This document shows, in pieces, positions 18,900 through 30,357 of a stretch of 64,000 nt of DNA (the first letter of the stretch is position 1; each line of letters starts with the position of its first letter). The DNA lies in assembly GCA_965214965.1 (NCBI GenBank), contig OZ244030.1, positions 186,001-250,000 on the forward strand, given 5' to 3'. A model generated the notes under the pieces. That model was not told where the DNA came from. It did not search any database and worked only from the letters and a program-made list of their open reading frames with translations. Source of the stretch: CBDATW01 sp965214965. GTDB taxonomy: Bacteria; Bacillota_I; Bacilli_A; CBDATW01. A program made the position numbers and the translations under genes.

Positions 18900-20135
18900 A
18901 TGAAAAACCAAAACGTACATGCAGTTATAGATTTAGGTTCAGGAACAATTAAGTTAATGGCTGGATCGATTCAAAACAAAAAAGCTTCAGTTTATAAAAT
19001 AGTGGTAAAAAGAACATCTGCCTCAGGTTTTAAAAATGGAAAAATACATAATGTAGAAGAAGTTGCAGAAAACATCAAAGAAGCAATTAATTCATTTAAT
19101 GACGCTTTGCATGTAAGTATTAAATCCGTTTCACTTTCTGTTCCTCCACAAGACATGGAATTATCTATTTCTGTTGGTACCACAAGAATCAATAATGAAA
19201 ACAAAGTGGTAAATACTAGTGCCATATTAAATGCAATTGAGGCTTGTAATTCACAAGTTGATGAAATTGAAAGAAAAATTATTTATACACAACCAAGAAA
19301 ATTTGAACTAGACGGATATGCTGTTTCAAAATCTTATTTAGATCAAGGAGTACAAGGCTCAGAACTATCTGTTACTTCAGAAATTTATACAATTCCAAAA
19401 GTAGCTTTTGATAAATACAAGCATACATTAAAAAAAGCAGGGCTAGAGTTAACATCAATTACACTTTCTCCTATTGCTATATCAAATGAACTAAAAGTTG
19501 ATAAAAATATTTCAGTACTATTAGATATTGGACACCATAAAACATATATGTCAATTTTCATTAAAGGAGTGCTTTTGGAATCGCATACAATTGAATGATC
19601 AGGCAAAAATATCACTCATGAAATTAACAAGTTATTTGATTTAAACAGCTATGGTTTTGCTTCAAAAATCAAACATAAATACACACAATTAGGCAGAAGA
19701 AATTCAACAGTTATTCATGTTGATGACAAAGGTAAAAAATGAACAATTACTGATCTAAATCAAATTGTTGGAAGAAATATGGTCAAAATCTTAAAAGAAG
19801 CAATGAATATTTTGGAAGAAAAAAAATATTTACAAGAAAAAATAGATTTAATACTTACAGGGGGATCAGCAAACTTTACAAACCTTGAAGCATTCGCTAA
19901 GTATCATACAAAACAAATGGTTAGAGTATATATACCAACAGTAATAGGCGCAAGAAAGCCAGAATTAACTTCATTACTAGGTTCGCTATACCTAACAGAT
20001 AAATATATTAAACAAAGGCAACTACAAAATTTAGAGGCTAACTCATTAGATGTAACAAATTGATTCAGACAAGATAAACCAAAGTCAAGACTATTTCAAA
20101 AACTAAAAAAACTGATGAAAAAGAAAGGAGTCTAA
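18900..20135 (+). CDS. ftsA: Cell division protein FtsA (actin-like)
   Basis: 411 aa, full FtsA length. FtsA is an actin-like ATPase that tethers FtsZ to the membrane. The phosphate-1 loop VIDLGSGTIKLM is at residues 10-21, the FtsA 1C domain follows (about 80-160), phosphate-2 LLDIGHHKTYM and adenosine motif LTGGSANF are visible. The C-terminus KSRLFQKLKKLMKKKGV is a basic amphipathic stretch suited to membrane binding, as in other FtsA proteins. TGA(Trp) codons are read at 19596, 19740 and 20061. ftsZ starts 4 bases later with AAAGGAG overlapping the ftsA end. Confidence 0.92.
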
Positions 20136-20139
20136 TATT

Positions 20140-21432
20140 ATGCAATTTGAATCACAATTTAAAATTCTTGTTCTAGGAATTGGTGGTGCTGGATGTAATA
20201 TCATTGAAGAGTATTCCCAAGAAACAATTCCAGGACTAGAATTTGTAATGATAAATACAGATCAACAAGATTTAAGTAGCAGAAATTCAACTGTTGAAAA
20301 AATTCAAATTGGTGCACAAGCCACTCAAGGTCATGGGGCAGGTTCAGATCCAGAAAAAGGTAAATTATCAGCTGAAGAATCAAGAGAAGCTATTGATAGA
20401 AAAATAGCAAATGCAGACATTGTTATTACAGTATATGGATTAGGCGGGGGTACTGGTACAGGCGCTGGGCCACAAATCGCTAAATATGCTAAAGAAGCAG
20501 GTGCGCTTTCAATATCTCTTGCTACTTTACCTGCAGATTTTGAAGGCTCAAGAAAACGCTTAGCTGCTTTAAATGCAATAAAGTTAATGGATTCATTTTC
20601 AGATTCATACACACTATATTCAAATGAAAAACTAATTGCACAAAGCCAAGATTTAAGTTTTGAAGAAGCTTACAAAAAAATTGATTCTCAAATAACAAAA
20701 TCAATTAGAACAATTTGATCACTAATTAATGAAACAGGAAAAATTAATATTGATATTGCTGATGTTAATGCTGTATTGACAAATGCTGGGCAAACAATTA
20801 TTGCTATGGGGACAGGTTTTGGTATAGAGGCAGCAAAAGATGCAGTAAACCAAGCTGTTGAAGATCCTTTGTTTGAAGGAACAATGATTGGTTGTGGCCA
20901 GGTTATTATGAATGTGAAAGTTAACCCAAAAAATGCAACAGCTTTAACATCTCAAAGAGTTGTAGAGCAAATAAGAATCATTTCTATGAACCAAGATATT
21001 GATGTATATAATGGTTTAACATATGATGATTTATTGACTGATGAAATTTTGGTGTCAATAATTGCAACACAATTAAGTAAAGAAGGGTCTAACGAAGATG
21101 CTTACACACAAAGAAAAATTGCTGAAAGAATTAAAGAGTCTGTGGCTGAAGAAACAACACTAACTCCTCAAACCTCAGAAAATATATTTAAAATTGAAGA
21201 TGAAATTGAATTCAATATAGAAGATTTTTCTAATGAAGACCAATTAGAAACAAAATTTATTTCAATTGATGAAGAAAAAAATGATAGTAGCATTAAAAAT
21301 AAAGAAGTTGAAAAAGAAAATGCACATTCAGAAACATATGGTGGTTCAATGTATGATGATACAACAGAACTAGATAATACTGTTTTTGATATAGAAGATG
21401 ATTTCATGCTTCCAGAAGAAATGGAGGATTAA
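20140..21432 (+). CDS. ftsZ: Cell division GTPase FtsZ
   Basis: 430 aa. It is a tubulin-like GTPase that forms the division ring. Visible are GIGGAGCNI near the N-terminus, the tubulin signature GGGTGTGAGP (about 104-113), and the T7-region residues around NVDIADVNAVL-type INIDIADVNAVLTN. After the C-terminal subdomain comes a Glu/Asp-rich linker and tail (about 330-430, ending MLPEEMED), which replaces the usual conserved hydrophobic C-terminal peptide; it is strongly acidic. The unknown binding partner for the tail could be FtsA or the SepF-like protein encoded next. Confidence 0.96.
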
Positions 21433-21433
21433 T

Positions 21434-21751
21434 ATGTTTAAAAAAATTATGGATAAATTCCAAAAACAAGTAAAAAAAGATTCTCAAATCATCCAAGAAC
21501 ATAAAGCAGAAGAAAAGGAAAGACAAAACAAAACTAAAGTTAAAACTTTTGCCCCAAAAAGCAAGCAAGAAGTTGAAGCAATTGCTAAAGCAATTTTATC
21601 TGGTGTAATTTGTCACGTTAACTTTAACAAATTTAGCGAAAATGAAAAAAGGCAATATTTATTCTTTATTCTAGGTGTTGTTTATGCTACCAAATCTGAT
21701 ACAACCAAAGTAGATAATGATCAGTTTATCTTTACACCAAAAGAAAAATAA
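21434..21751 (+). CDS. sepF: SepF-like cell division protein
   Basis: 105 aa. The start at 21434 is chosen because GGAGG lies 6 bases upstream, inside the ftsZ end. Residues about 40-103 follow the SepF core pattern: VKTFAPKSKQEVEAIAKAIL, GVICHVNFNKF, then YLFFILGVVYA and FIFTPKEK, corresponding to the family's V.v..P.s..ea..I...L..g..VivNl and DFl.G..ya....f..tP. The N-terminal MFKKIMDKFQKQVKK is an amphipathic helix like the SepF membrane anchor. SepF links FtsZ to the membrane. The position directly after ftsZ supports the call. The identity is low enough that it could be passed over as hypothetical. Confidence 0.75.
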   Translation: MFKKIMDKFQKQVKKDSQIIQEHKAEEKERQNKTKVKTFAPKSKQEVEAIAKAILSGVICHVNFNKFSENEKRQYLFFILGVVYATKSDTTKVDNDQFIFTPKEK

Positions 21752-21771
21752 GGCTTAAATAGCCTTTTTTT
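21750..21771 (+). terminator. Terminator of the dcw operon
   Basis: AAGGCT, loop TAAAT, AGCCTT followed by T6. The TGATATAATT of the ileS promoter begins directly after the T run. Confidence 0.8.
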
Positions 21772-21773
21772 GA

Positions 21774-21779
21774 TATAAT
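21774..21779 (+). promoter_or_regulatory. -10 box (TATAAT) of ileS
   Basis: TATAAT at the end of the dcw terminator T tract, 24 bases before the ileS start; GAGAGGAG is the ribosome site. Confidence 0.65.
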
Positions 21780-21803
21780 TTTATGAGAGGAGTAATAATA
21801 AAA

Positions 21804-24503
21804 ATGGGCTTTAAAGACACATTAAACTTACCAAAAACTGATTTTGAAATGAGAGCTAATCTTAGCAAAAAAGAATCGGGTATCATTGAAAAATGAAATC
21901 AAATGAATCTATATAAATTAGTTCAAGAAAAAAATAAAGATAATGAACTTTTCTTTTTGCATGATGGACCCCCTTATGCAAATGGAAATATCCATGTTGG
22001 ACATGCATTAAATAAAATTTTAAAAGATTTTATTAATCGCTCCAAAGTAATGAATGGTTACAATATTAACTTTATTCCTGGTTGAGATACTCACGGGCTA
22101 CCAATTGAGCAAAAAATTACAGAAAGCGGTGTAGACAGAAAATCTACTCCACCCTCAGAGTTTAGATTACTTTGTGAAAAATATGCATTAGAACAAATTA
22201 AAATCCAAAAAGAACAAATGTTAAGACTTGGTCTGATTGGTCGATTTGATGACCCATACATTACTCTTACAAAAGAATATGAAGCAAAACAATTAGAAGT
22301 TTTCTTTACAATGCTAGAAAAAGGTCTTATTCACAAAGACCTAAAACCCATTTATTGATCTCCTTCATCAGAATCAGCTTTAGCTGAAGCAGAAATTGAA
22401 TATCAAGATGTTAAATCACCATCCATCTTTGTTAAATTCAAAGTTTCAAAAGGAAATGAAAAAGTTTCTGCAGAGGATAATTTAGTTATTTGAACAACAA
22501 CACCATGAACTATTCCAGCAAACGTTGCTGTTGCAGTTGGTGAATCAATTGATTATACAATTGTAGAGTACAATGGTGATAGGTTAGTTATAGCTGTTGA
22601 GTGTCTTGAAGAAATAGAGAAAGTATTAGATACAAAATTTAGTGCAGGTGAAATCTTTTCAGGTAAAGAAATTAGTGGAATTGAATATTTACACCCACTA
22701 ATTAAAAGAACAGGGAAAGTTTTTTTAGGTCACCATGTTACAACTGAAACAGGGACTGGATTAGTTCATATGGCTCCTGCTCATGGTGAGGACGACTTTT
22801 ACATTTGCAAAGATAATAATGAAAAAATTATAAACTACATAGATGAAAAAGGTTACTTTTTCAATGATGCACCTATTGCAGCTGGTGAATTTTGATTAGA
22901 TTCAAATAAAACTATCGGAATAGCTCTAGATGAATGTGGCGCGCTGCTGAAACTGCAGTGATTAAAACATGCTTACCCACATGATTGAAGAACTAAAAAA
23001 CCAGTTATGTACAGAGCAACTCCACAGTGATTTGGTTCAGTCGAAAAAATTAAAGATGAGATCATATCATCTATTAAGGATGTTAAGTGAATTCCTAGTT
23101 GAGGTGGAAGCCGTCTAAATAAAATGATGGCAAATAGAAAAGACTGATGTATTTCACGTCAAAGACTTTGAGGAGTTCCAATTCCTATTTTCTACGGAGA
23201 AAATGGAGAGCCAATTATTGATGCCAAGTTAAACAAACACATTATTAAATTAATTTCCAAGCATGGTACAAATATTTGATTTCAAAAAGAATCAAAAGAC
23301 CTTTTACCCAAAAATTATTCTCATTCTTTTTCTCCAAATGGAGAATTTAAAAAAGAAATGGATATTATGGATGTTTGATTTGATTCTGGTTCATCACACT
23401 ATGTAATTTCGCAAAATAATGGAATCAAAGAACCTATTTCGATGTATCTTGAAGGTTCCGATCAATATCGTGGTTGATTTAACTCATCACTAATCACATC
23501 TGTAGCAATGACAGGAAAAGCACCATATAAATCTGTTTTAAGTCACGGCTTTGTTCTTGATAGCAAAGGTGAAAAAATGTCAAAATCAAAAGGTAATATT
23601 GTGGATCCTTTAAGAATCACTTCGCAAAAAGGCGCAGATATCTTAAGGCTTTGAGTTTCTACGACTAAATATCAGGCAGATGTTAGAATTTCAGATGAAA
23701 TTATTAATCAAGTTTCTGAATATTACAGAAGCATTAGATTCAAAATCAGATTTGCTCTTTCCAACCTATATGATTTTGATATCAAAAAAGATGCTGTAAC
23801 AGATTTTTCAGATTATGATAAATACGCACTTATGTTAATCCAAAAGTTTAACAAAAATGCTGCAAAATGATATGAAGAATATGAATTTTCAACAATTATT
23901 GCTGAAGGCAACATTTTCTTAAACGAAATTTCAGCAAACTACTTCGATTTCATTAAAGATATTCTTTATATTACAAAACCTGAAGATAAAAAAAGAAGAG
24001 CAATTCAAACAGTGCTACATCACTTTGTTGATACTCTTTTAAGAGTTTATGCTCCAATACTTTCTTTTACAACAGAAGAAGCATACATGCAATTTAAAAA
24101 ACTAAACAAACAAAAATCAGTTCTGCTAGAAGATATGATAGCCCCAGAAGTTATCGCATATGATAATGAATTAATGAGCCAACTAGAGAAACTGATACTA
24201 GTAAAAAACGATATTAATAAAGCTATTGAAGATACAAAAAAAGATTTAGATATTTCTAAAACAACTCAGTGCATTGTTAAGGTTTTATTAAAAGATGAAT
24301 ACAGCACAATTAAAAATTTTGCAAATTTAGCAAGATTTCTAATTATTTCTGAGATTATTTTTGAAAATAATTCAGGAACTGAATATGAAACAGCTAAGAT
24401 TGAAATTATAAAAACATTACACGATGTTTGTGATCGCTGCAGGGGATATAAAGTATGTGTCCAAGATAATATTTGTTCCGTATGTAAAAATATAATAAAA
24501 TAA
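21804..24503 (+). CDS. ileS: Isoleucyl-tRNA synthetase
   Basis: 899 aa, normal bacterial length. HIGH motif is GNIHVGHAL (after PYAN), the CP1 editing domain is present (WTTTPWTIPANVAVAVG), KMSKS is EKMSKSKGN (around residue 591), and a C-terminal zinc finger is formed by the cysteines of CDRCRGYKVC and CSVCK at the very end. It contains more than twenty TGA(Trp) codons, among the best evidence for code 4 in this window. The start is taken at 21804 because GAGAGGAG lies upstream and the N-terminus MGFKDTLNLPKTDFEMRA is that of IleRS. Confidence 0.97.
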
Positions 24504-24517
24504 GAAGAGAAAAAAAC

Positions 24518-25417
24518 ATGCAAAAAGAAGTTATCATTGTAAATGAATCAGGAGAAAGACTAGATAAATATATCTCAGTTAAATTAAACATTTCTCGTGA
24601 AAATGCTAAAAGGTTAATTTCAGATAACCATGTTTTTATCAACGAAAAAGTTATAATAAAACAAAATCATAAAATTAAATATAATGATAAAATAGAAATC
24701 ACTATCCCTAAGCCAATTCCAACAGAAATTCAGGCAGAGAATATGAATCTAGATATTATCTTTGAAGATGAAAACATAATAGTTATTAATAAACCAAATA
24801 ATGTTGTAGTACACCCAGCACCAGGGCATATTAAAGGAACATTATTAAATGGACTTATTAACCACTGTGGCGAGCTTTCATCTGTTGGTGGGGTAGAAAG
24901 ACCAGGAGTTGTTCACAGATTAGATAAGCAAACTACTGGTTCAATTGTATTTGCAAAAAAAGATAATGCTCATCACCACATATCGCAACAATTCAAAGAT
25001 AAAACAAATACCCGAATTTACCATGCCATAGTACATGGCGTAATTGAAAACGATACTGGTAGAATTGTCGCGCCAATTGGCAGAAATGAAAATAACAGAA
25101 AAACTTTTGAAGTAAAAGAAAAAAACTCCAAGAATGCAATTACTCATTTTAAAGTGTTAGAGAGATTTAAAAATCACACTTATATTGAATTGCAACTGGA
25201 AACAGGTAGAACACATCAAATTAGAGTTCATATGAAATATATAAATCATCCAGTATTAGGTGATGAGGTTTACGGTTTAAAAAAACATATTTCTGATTTT
25301 GGCCAGTTTCTACATGCAAAAACACTTGGCATCATTCACCCTGTTTCGGAAGAATATGTTGAGTTTACAACAAATTTACCAAAAGAATTTACAGAAAAAT
25401 TAAAGGAGCTTCGCTAA
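24518..25417 (+). CDS. rluD: RluA-family 23S rRNA pseudouridine synthase
   Basis: 299 aa. An S4 RNA-binding domain (residues 8-60: ERLDKYISVKLNISRENAKRLI) precedes the pseudouridine synthase core with the catalytic motif HRLDKQTTGSIVFAK (Asp in RLD), INKPNNVVVHPAPGH and LETGRTHQIRVHM. The architecture fits RluD, which modifies helix 69 of 23S rRNA, but RluA/C/D family members are hard to tell apart by eye. A Shine-Dalgarno AGAAGAG lies upstream and the next gene starts 1 base after its stop. Confidence 0.85.
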   Translation: MQKEVIIVNESGERLDKYISVKLNISRENAKRLISDNHVFINEKVIIKQNHKIKYNDKIEITIPKPIPTEIQAENMNLDIIFEDENIIVINKPNNVVVHPAPGHIKGTLLNGLINHCGELSSVGGVERPGVVHRLDKQTTGSIVFAKKDNAHHHISQQFKDKTNTRIYHAIVHGVIENDTGRIVAPIGRNENNRKTFEVKEKNSKNAITHFKVLERFKNHTYIELQLETGRTHQIRVHMKYINHPVLGDEVYGLKKHISDFGQFLHAKTLGIIHPVSEEYVEFTTNLPKEFTEKLKELR

Positions 25418-25418
25418 A

Positions 25419-26723
25419 ATGTTTAAAATTACTGACTTAAAACTTCTTAAAGTTATTAAACACTTTATTGTTAACCAAAAATATAAATTAATCATTACCA
25501 GAACAGGGGCTGATGAAGTTTTTCTTGAATCAATTACTAGAAAAGATTTTGAAGTTATATGCGTTTTAAAAAAAGATTACACAGATATGGATGAATACAA
25601 TAGAGATGTCGGAAGAATTTCTGAAATGTTTAAAAGAATCCAAAGAAGGTTAATGAAAATAAAAATTAAAACAGCTATCTTATATGTTGGAACAAATGAC
25701 TTTGTAAAAGATAATGACATTATTGATGGAATACAAATATTCAAAACAACTTCTGGAGAATTTAAATCTGAAATTATTCAAAAAAACTTTCCTACTTTAA
25801 ATTATTCCATGGAAAAAACAGTTTCAGATGAAAAAGAAGAGTTTCATTCAGTTATGAATGAAATAAAATTCTTTTCAGAACAAAAACAACAAAAATCTAT
25901 TAAAAAACATAAAACAAAAATGATGGATAGTCATAGGTTTTTTGTATTCTCAATAATAGCGGCACACCTTATAATGTTTGTGATAGCTCCTAAATGAAAA
26001 ACTTTCCAACCTTTTTCAGCAGCTCAACTTGCAAATTTATTTGGTGCATCATCATTTGAGATGACATTTATAAATGGTCAATTATGAAGGCCTTTCACTT
26101 CTGTGTTTGTTAATCCTTCACCATTAACTTTGGGAATAGATTTATTTATTTTCTTTAGCTTCGGTGTTGCTGTGCGAGAAATGCTAGGTAATAAATGATA
26201 CCTAATCTTCATTATTATCGGTTCATATATTACTTTCTTCCTAGCATCTCTTTTCATTCCAGGAGCTATATGGTTTGGGACAGAGCACTTATTAGAATTA
26301 ACACTTGGAGCATTTATTGCTTGTTATATTCTAGAAAGAGTAGAATTTATTAAATTCTATGCACAAACAGCAAAATCTAATGCTTTCATTTTTGTTTTCA
26401 TTATGATACTTGTTTTAAATCCAATATCGAGAGGATTTATGTTCCTTGGTGTGCTTTCGGGTTTTATTACTGCTTTTGCAATTATTGCACTTAAGCAAAA
26501 TGATGCATTTAACTCGATTTCAGCAACCTTATCTATTTCTCTAATCTTAGGATCAGGTTTATACTTCTGAAATAAAATTCCAGTTCAAAACTCAGGGTAT
26601 TTAAGAATGAATAGAGCAATATTTACTATTTTCGATGATTTCTATCCTGAAAAATCAATAAAATGAAAAACAAAAATTTGCCAACATTATGAATACAAAA
26701 TACCTGAATGTAAAATAATATAA
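25419..26723 (+). CDS. Rhomboid-like membrane protein without catalytic residues
   Basis: 434 aa with several TGA(Trp) codons. Residues 1-175 are soluble with a basic alpha/beta character; I do not recognise a domain. From about 185 on there are six or more hydrophobic segments. The segment NGQLWRPFTSVFVNPSPLTLG matches in pattern the rhomboid L1 entry (G-x-x-W-R-x-x-T-x-x-F), and VREMLGNKWYLIF matches the second helix. The family's H-x-x-N is replaced by a non-His stretch (NPSPLTLGIDLFIF) and the GxSG serine motif by GTEHLLELTLGA, so protease activity is unlikely. It is cotranscribed after the pseudouridine synthase (1-base gap). Confidence 0.6.
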
Positions 26724-26744
26724 AAATTCTCCATAGGAGATTTT

Positions 26745-27818
26745 TTATAATAGTTTTTCTTTTATCATTTGTGCAATTAGTTTTGCAGCATCATATTTAT
26801 TCATGCTATTTAAAACAACTTCAACACCATCTTGCAGAACACAACCTTTAACTTTGTCAGAACTCATAGTTCCAAGTTTGTTTCATACCATCATTTCAAG
26901 GTTTAATTGCTTCATCTTAGTAATAGCGTTTTCTTTTGATTCGTCAGCCTTGAAACCAACAATTTTAACATTACTTTCTTTAGATAATTTAGTAATCACA
27001 TCCAATGTTGGCTTTCCGACCAAAGTAAGACCACTACCTTTTTTAATTTTTGATTCAACTTTTTTGAATTTAAAGTCAGATAATGCTGCAGCAGATACAT
27101 AAATATAAGCATCTTTTGCCTCTTCAAAAATTTCTTCATGCCCATGATTAGCGGCATCAATACCGTGAGCATTGACCCCAAGCAATCTTAGATTTTTAAG
27201 AATTAGTTTTCCAAACCTACCTGAAGAATAGTTTGTAACAAATCTTACTGGGTCAATAAATTCTCTTGAAGCGCCATATGATACAATTACCTTTTTATCT
27301 TTTACTGGGTTTAAAATATTTTTTATAACTTCAACGATTTCTTCTGGCTCAGACATTCTTCCTCAAGCCTCATATCCTTCTCTTAGCATTCCATAGTTTG
27401 GACCTATTATAAAATGCCCATTTTCTTCTAACCATTTTATATGGTCTCTTTGAATAATGCCTTCAAGCATTTTATCATTCATTGCTGGAGCTCACAAAAT
27501 CTTTTGTTTAGCAGCTAAAAGAGAAGACAATGCCATAGAGTCAGCAAATCCCGCTACAAACTTTGAAATTGTATTTGCAGTTGCTGGAGCAACTACAAAC
27601 AAATCAGTTTTTATAGACAAATTAACATGCTCTGTAGGGCCTTTTAGATATTTGTTAATATCTAATGTCAACATCTTATTGAGATCAGGAAAATATTCTA
27701 ATGCTGATGGGGTGGCAACAACATTTACTTCATATTTTTCTTTTCGTAATTTATTAATCAAATCTTCAAATTTGATTAAGGCAACTGATGCTGTTGCAAC
27801 TAATGTAATACTTTTCAT
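26745..27818 (-). CDS. coaBC: Bifunctional CoaBC (phosphopantothenoylcysteine synthetase/decarboxylase)
   Basis: 357 aa, minus strand, TGA(Trp) read at several sites. It ligates cysteine to 4'-phosphopantothenate and decarboxylates the product. The N-terminal FMN-dependent decarboxylase (CoaC) starts ITLVATASVALIKFEDLI and contains LFVVAPATANTISKFVAGFAD with the PAMN-type WAPAMNDKM. The C-terminal ligase (CoaB) has SYGASREFIDPVRFVTNYSSG and a Lys-rich end. The length is a little under the usual about 400. It diverges from coaX with only 41 bases between starts, so both CoA genes share a control region. Confidence 0.9.
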
Positions 27819-27859
27819 ATAAAATATTATATAATATATATACTAAAAAGGATATTAAA
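27819..27859. promoter_or_regulatory. Divergent coaBC/coaX control region
   Basis: 41 bases made almost only of A and T, with overlapping TATAAT-like boxes on both strands (TATATAAT-type sequences around 27829-27838 on plus, their complement on minus). AAAGGA is the coaX ribosome site. Nothing else is visible. Confidence 0.5.
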
Positions 27860-28615
27860 ATGATTTTAACAATTGATATTGGTAATACAGCTATTTCATT
27901 CAACTTTGATTCATCAAAAACATCATATGTAATACTTTTAGAAAGCAAAATGTGTAATTCAGAAATTGATTGCATTACTTTCTTAAAGGATTTTATGAAA
28001 TCAAAAAACATAGCACCTCTGTACATTAAGAAAGTAGCTATTTGCTCAGTTAATGATGAAACAAAATCATTTGTTATTGAATCAGTTAAAAAATTATTCA
28101 ATGCAGAAATTAAATGTTTAGCTTTTGATAATCAAGACGAAATCGAACTAAAAATTGATACGCCTGAAAAACTAGGTGCTGATATGATTGCAACAGCAAT
28201 TGGTGCATCTATTTTAAATGAAACAGCAACTTGTATTATTGATTTTGGAACGGCCACTACAATATCTCTTGTTAATAATGAAAAACAATTTATTTCTTAT
28301 AACATTATGCCGGGTATAAAATTACAATTTTCATCTCTTGATGAAGGTACATTTAAATTACCAAATGTTACTCCCAAATTTTCTAAAGATATTTTAGGAA
28401 AAAATACAAAAGATGCCATTTTGTCAGGAGTTCTTAGAGGCCATGGAAATGCTATCAATATGTTTGTTAAATCTATAAATACTTCTTTTCCTCATGTTAA
28501 GTTTATTGTAACAGGCGGATTTAATAACTATGTTAGAGATTACTTAAATTTTAAATACACAGTTGAGAATCAATTAATTCATATTGGATTAAAACATTGG
28601 TTAAATAAAAAATAA
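27860..28615 (+). CDS. coaX: Type III pantothenate kinase
   Basis: 251 aa, typical CoaX length. It phosphorylates pantothenate, the first CoA step, and unlike type I is not inhibited by CoA. ILTIDIGNTAISF (residues 2-14) is the ASKHA phosphate-1 motif with catalytic Asp; KLGADMIATAIGA and CIIDFGTATTISLV are the conserved middle motifs. It diverges from coaBC and converges on rnj. Confidence 0.9.
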   Translation: MILTIDIGNTAISFNFDSSKTSYVILLESKMCNSEIDCITFLKDFMKSKNIAPLYIKKVAICSVNDETKSFVIESVKKLFNAEIKCLAFDNQDEIELKIDTPEKLGADMIATAIGASILNETATCIIDFGTATTISLVNNEKQFISYNIMPGIKLQFSSLDEGTFKLPNVTPKFSKDILGKNTKDAILSGVLRGHGNAINMFVKSINTSFPHVKFIVTGGFNNYVRDYLNFKYTVENQLIHIGLKHWLNKK

Positions 28616-28624
28616 GGCTCTGCC

Positions 28625-30289
28625 TTATTTTTTTAAGAAAATTATTTTAATTAATGGATATCTTTTTAATTTTCTACCAATAAATCTAGAAATTGATTTA
28701 TTCATTTCTTTTGACATAGCATTTTCATCAAATTTATTTCCAGAATATTTTTTAGCAATATAAAAAGCCATTTTTTGAATGTCTCTTATTAGTTCAGTAT
28801 TTTCTTTAATATAAATAAAACCCTTAGAAATGATTTTTGGTGATGTAAGTAATTTTGATCCAGTTTTATTTGTAATAACATATATACCAATAATACCGTT
28901 ATCAGCTATTTTTACTCTTTCTTGGAAAAGTTTATCTGAAATTTTATCATTGTTTTGATCAATATAGAAAATTCCAGCATGAATTTTCTTGCCATAAGAA
29001 ACTTTTCCGTTCAAAAGTTCTACTGTGTCGCCGTTTTGGCAAATAAACACCTTGTCTTCATCGACTCCACATTCTTTAGCAGTTTCGCCATGCTCCACTT
29101 GCATCCTATATTCGCCATGAACCGGCATAAAGTTTCTTGGTTTCATAAGGTCAAACATAATTCTTTGCTCACCTTGTGGTGCATGTCCTGAAGTGTGTAG
29201 CGTTCCATCTTCTCTGTGAATTTTTAGTTTTGCACCAAGACGAGCTAAAGTGTTTATAAGCCTAATAACGCTTAATGTGTTTCCCGGAATAGGCGAAGAA
29301 GAAAATACGATTGTATCTTTTGGTTTGACTTTAACTTGAGCATGTTCACCTCTTGAGATTCTGGAAAGAGCAGCCATTTGCTCTCCTTGAGAACCAGTTG
29401 AAAGAATTAGTAGATTTTCATCATCAATTTTTTTGATTGCCTCTGGTTTTACAAATAGATTTTCTGATTGTTCAATCAAACCAATTCTTTTACCAATTTC
29501 AATAACTTTAACCATCGATCTTCCAAAAACAACAATTTTTCTATTATTTTTCTTTGCTGTTTGAACAATGTGCGCTACACGATCAATGTTAGAAGCAAAA
29601 GTTGCTATTAAAATCCTCCCCTTAGCTTCTGCAAAAATTGCTTCTATTTCTTCTTTTACAATTGACTCAGAAGGTGTAAAACCTGGTATTTCAGAGTTAG
29701 TTGAATCAGCTAGAAGTAAATCAACTCCTTTTTCACCAATTTCAGATATTTTTTCAAAATCCGCTGATGGTCCAACAGGTGTAAAATCGAATTTATAATC
29801 TCCTGTGTTTACGACAGTACCATTAGGAGTTTGGAATGAAACACCATATGATTGAGGAATAGAGTGGTTAACTAGAAACATTTCTATTTCAAAATGCTTA
29901 GTTTTAATTACTGTAGTTCCATCATATTCTACAAGTCCAGGGTAATTAATGCTAAATTCTTGGAATTTCTTCTCTAGAAGAGCAATACCAATCTTTGGAG
30001 CATAAATAGTATGAATGTCTAATTGTTTAATTAGGTAAGGAATACCACCAATGTGGTCTTCGTGCCCGTGAGTCACAATTAAAACTTTTACTTTCTTTTT
30101 ATTTTTAATCAAATATTCATAATCTGGAATAACTGAGTTTACCCCAGGTAAGTTAGAACCAAACTTTTGCCCACAGTCCATTAAGACGATTTCATCTTTA
30201 TACTCTACTACATAGAGGTTTTTACCTACTTCGTCTAAACCACCTAAGGCGTAAACAAGAGTAGGTTTTTTTAAACCTTTTTTTATCAT
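28625..30289 (-). CDS. rnj: Ribonuclease J family protein
   Basis: 554 aa, minus strand, no TGA inside. RNase J has endonuclease and 5'-3' exonuclease activity and matures or degrades RNA. The metallo-beta-lactamase motif THGHEDHIGG (around residues 73-82), the beta-CASP core (PGNTLSVIRLINTLARLGAKL, HTSGHAPQGE, PVHGEYRM) and the C-terminal domain are all present. RnjA and RnjB cannot be told apart here. It converges with coaX (9-base gap, CCTTATTTTTTTAAG) and diverges from rsmD, with overlapping promoters. Confidence 0.93.
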   Translation of the reverse strand: MIKKGLKKPTLVYALGGLDEVGKNLYVVEYKDEIVLMDCGQKFGSNLPGVNSVIPDYEYLIKNKKKVKVLIVTHGHEDHIGGIPYLIKQLDIHTIYAPKIGIALLEKKFQEFSINYPGLVEYDGTTVIKTKHFEIEMFLVNHSIPQSYGVSFQTPNGTVVNTGDYKFDFTPVGPSADFEKISEIGEKGVDLLLADSTNSEIPGFTPSESIVKEEIEAIFAEAKGRILIATFASNIDRVAHIVQTAKKNNRKIVVFGRSMVKVIEIGKRIGLIEQSENLFVKPEAIKKIDDENLLILSTGSQGEQMAALSRISRGEHAQVKVKPKDTIVFSSSPIPGNTLSVIRLINTLARLGAKLKIHREDGTLHTSGHAPQGEQRIMFDLMKPRNFMPVHGEYRMQVEHGETAKECGVDEDKVFICQNGDTVELLNGKVSYGKKIHAGIFYIDQNNDKISDKLFQERVKIADNGIIGIYVITNKTGSKLLTSPKIISKGFIYIKENTELIRDIQKMAFYIAKKYSGNKFDENAMSKEMNKSISRFIGRKLKRYPLIKIIFLKK

Positions 30290-30357
30290 TTTATATGTCC
30301 CTTTCTTTATATAATAATTTTTTAAAAGCTGTAATGTTTATTATCATTTCCACAAAT

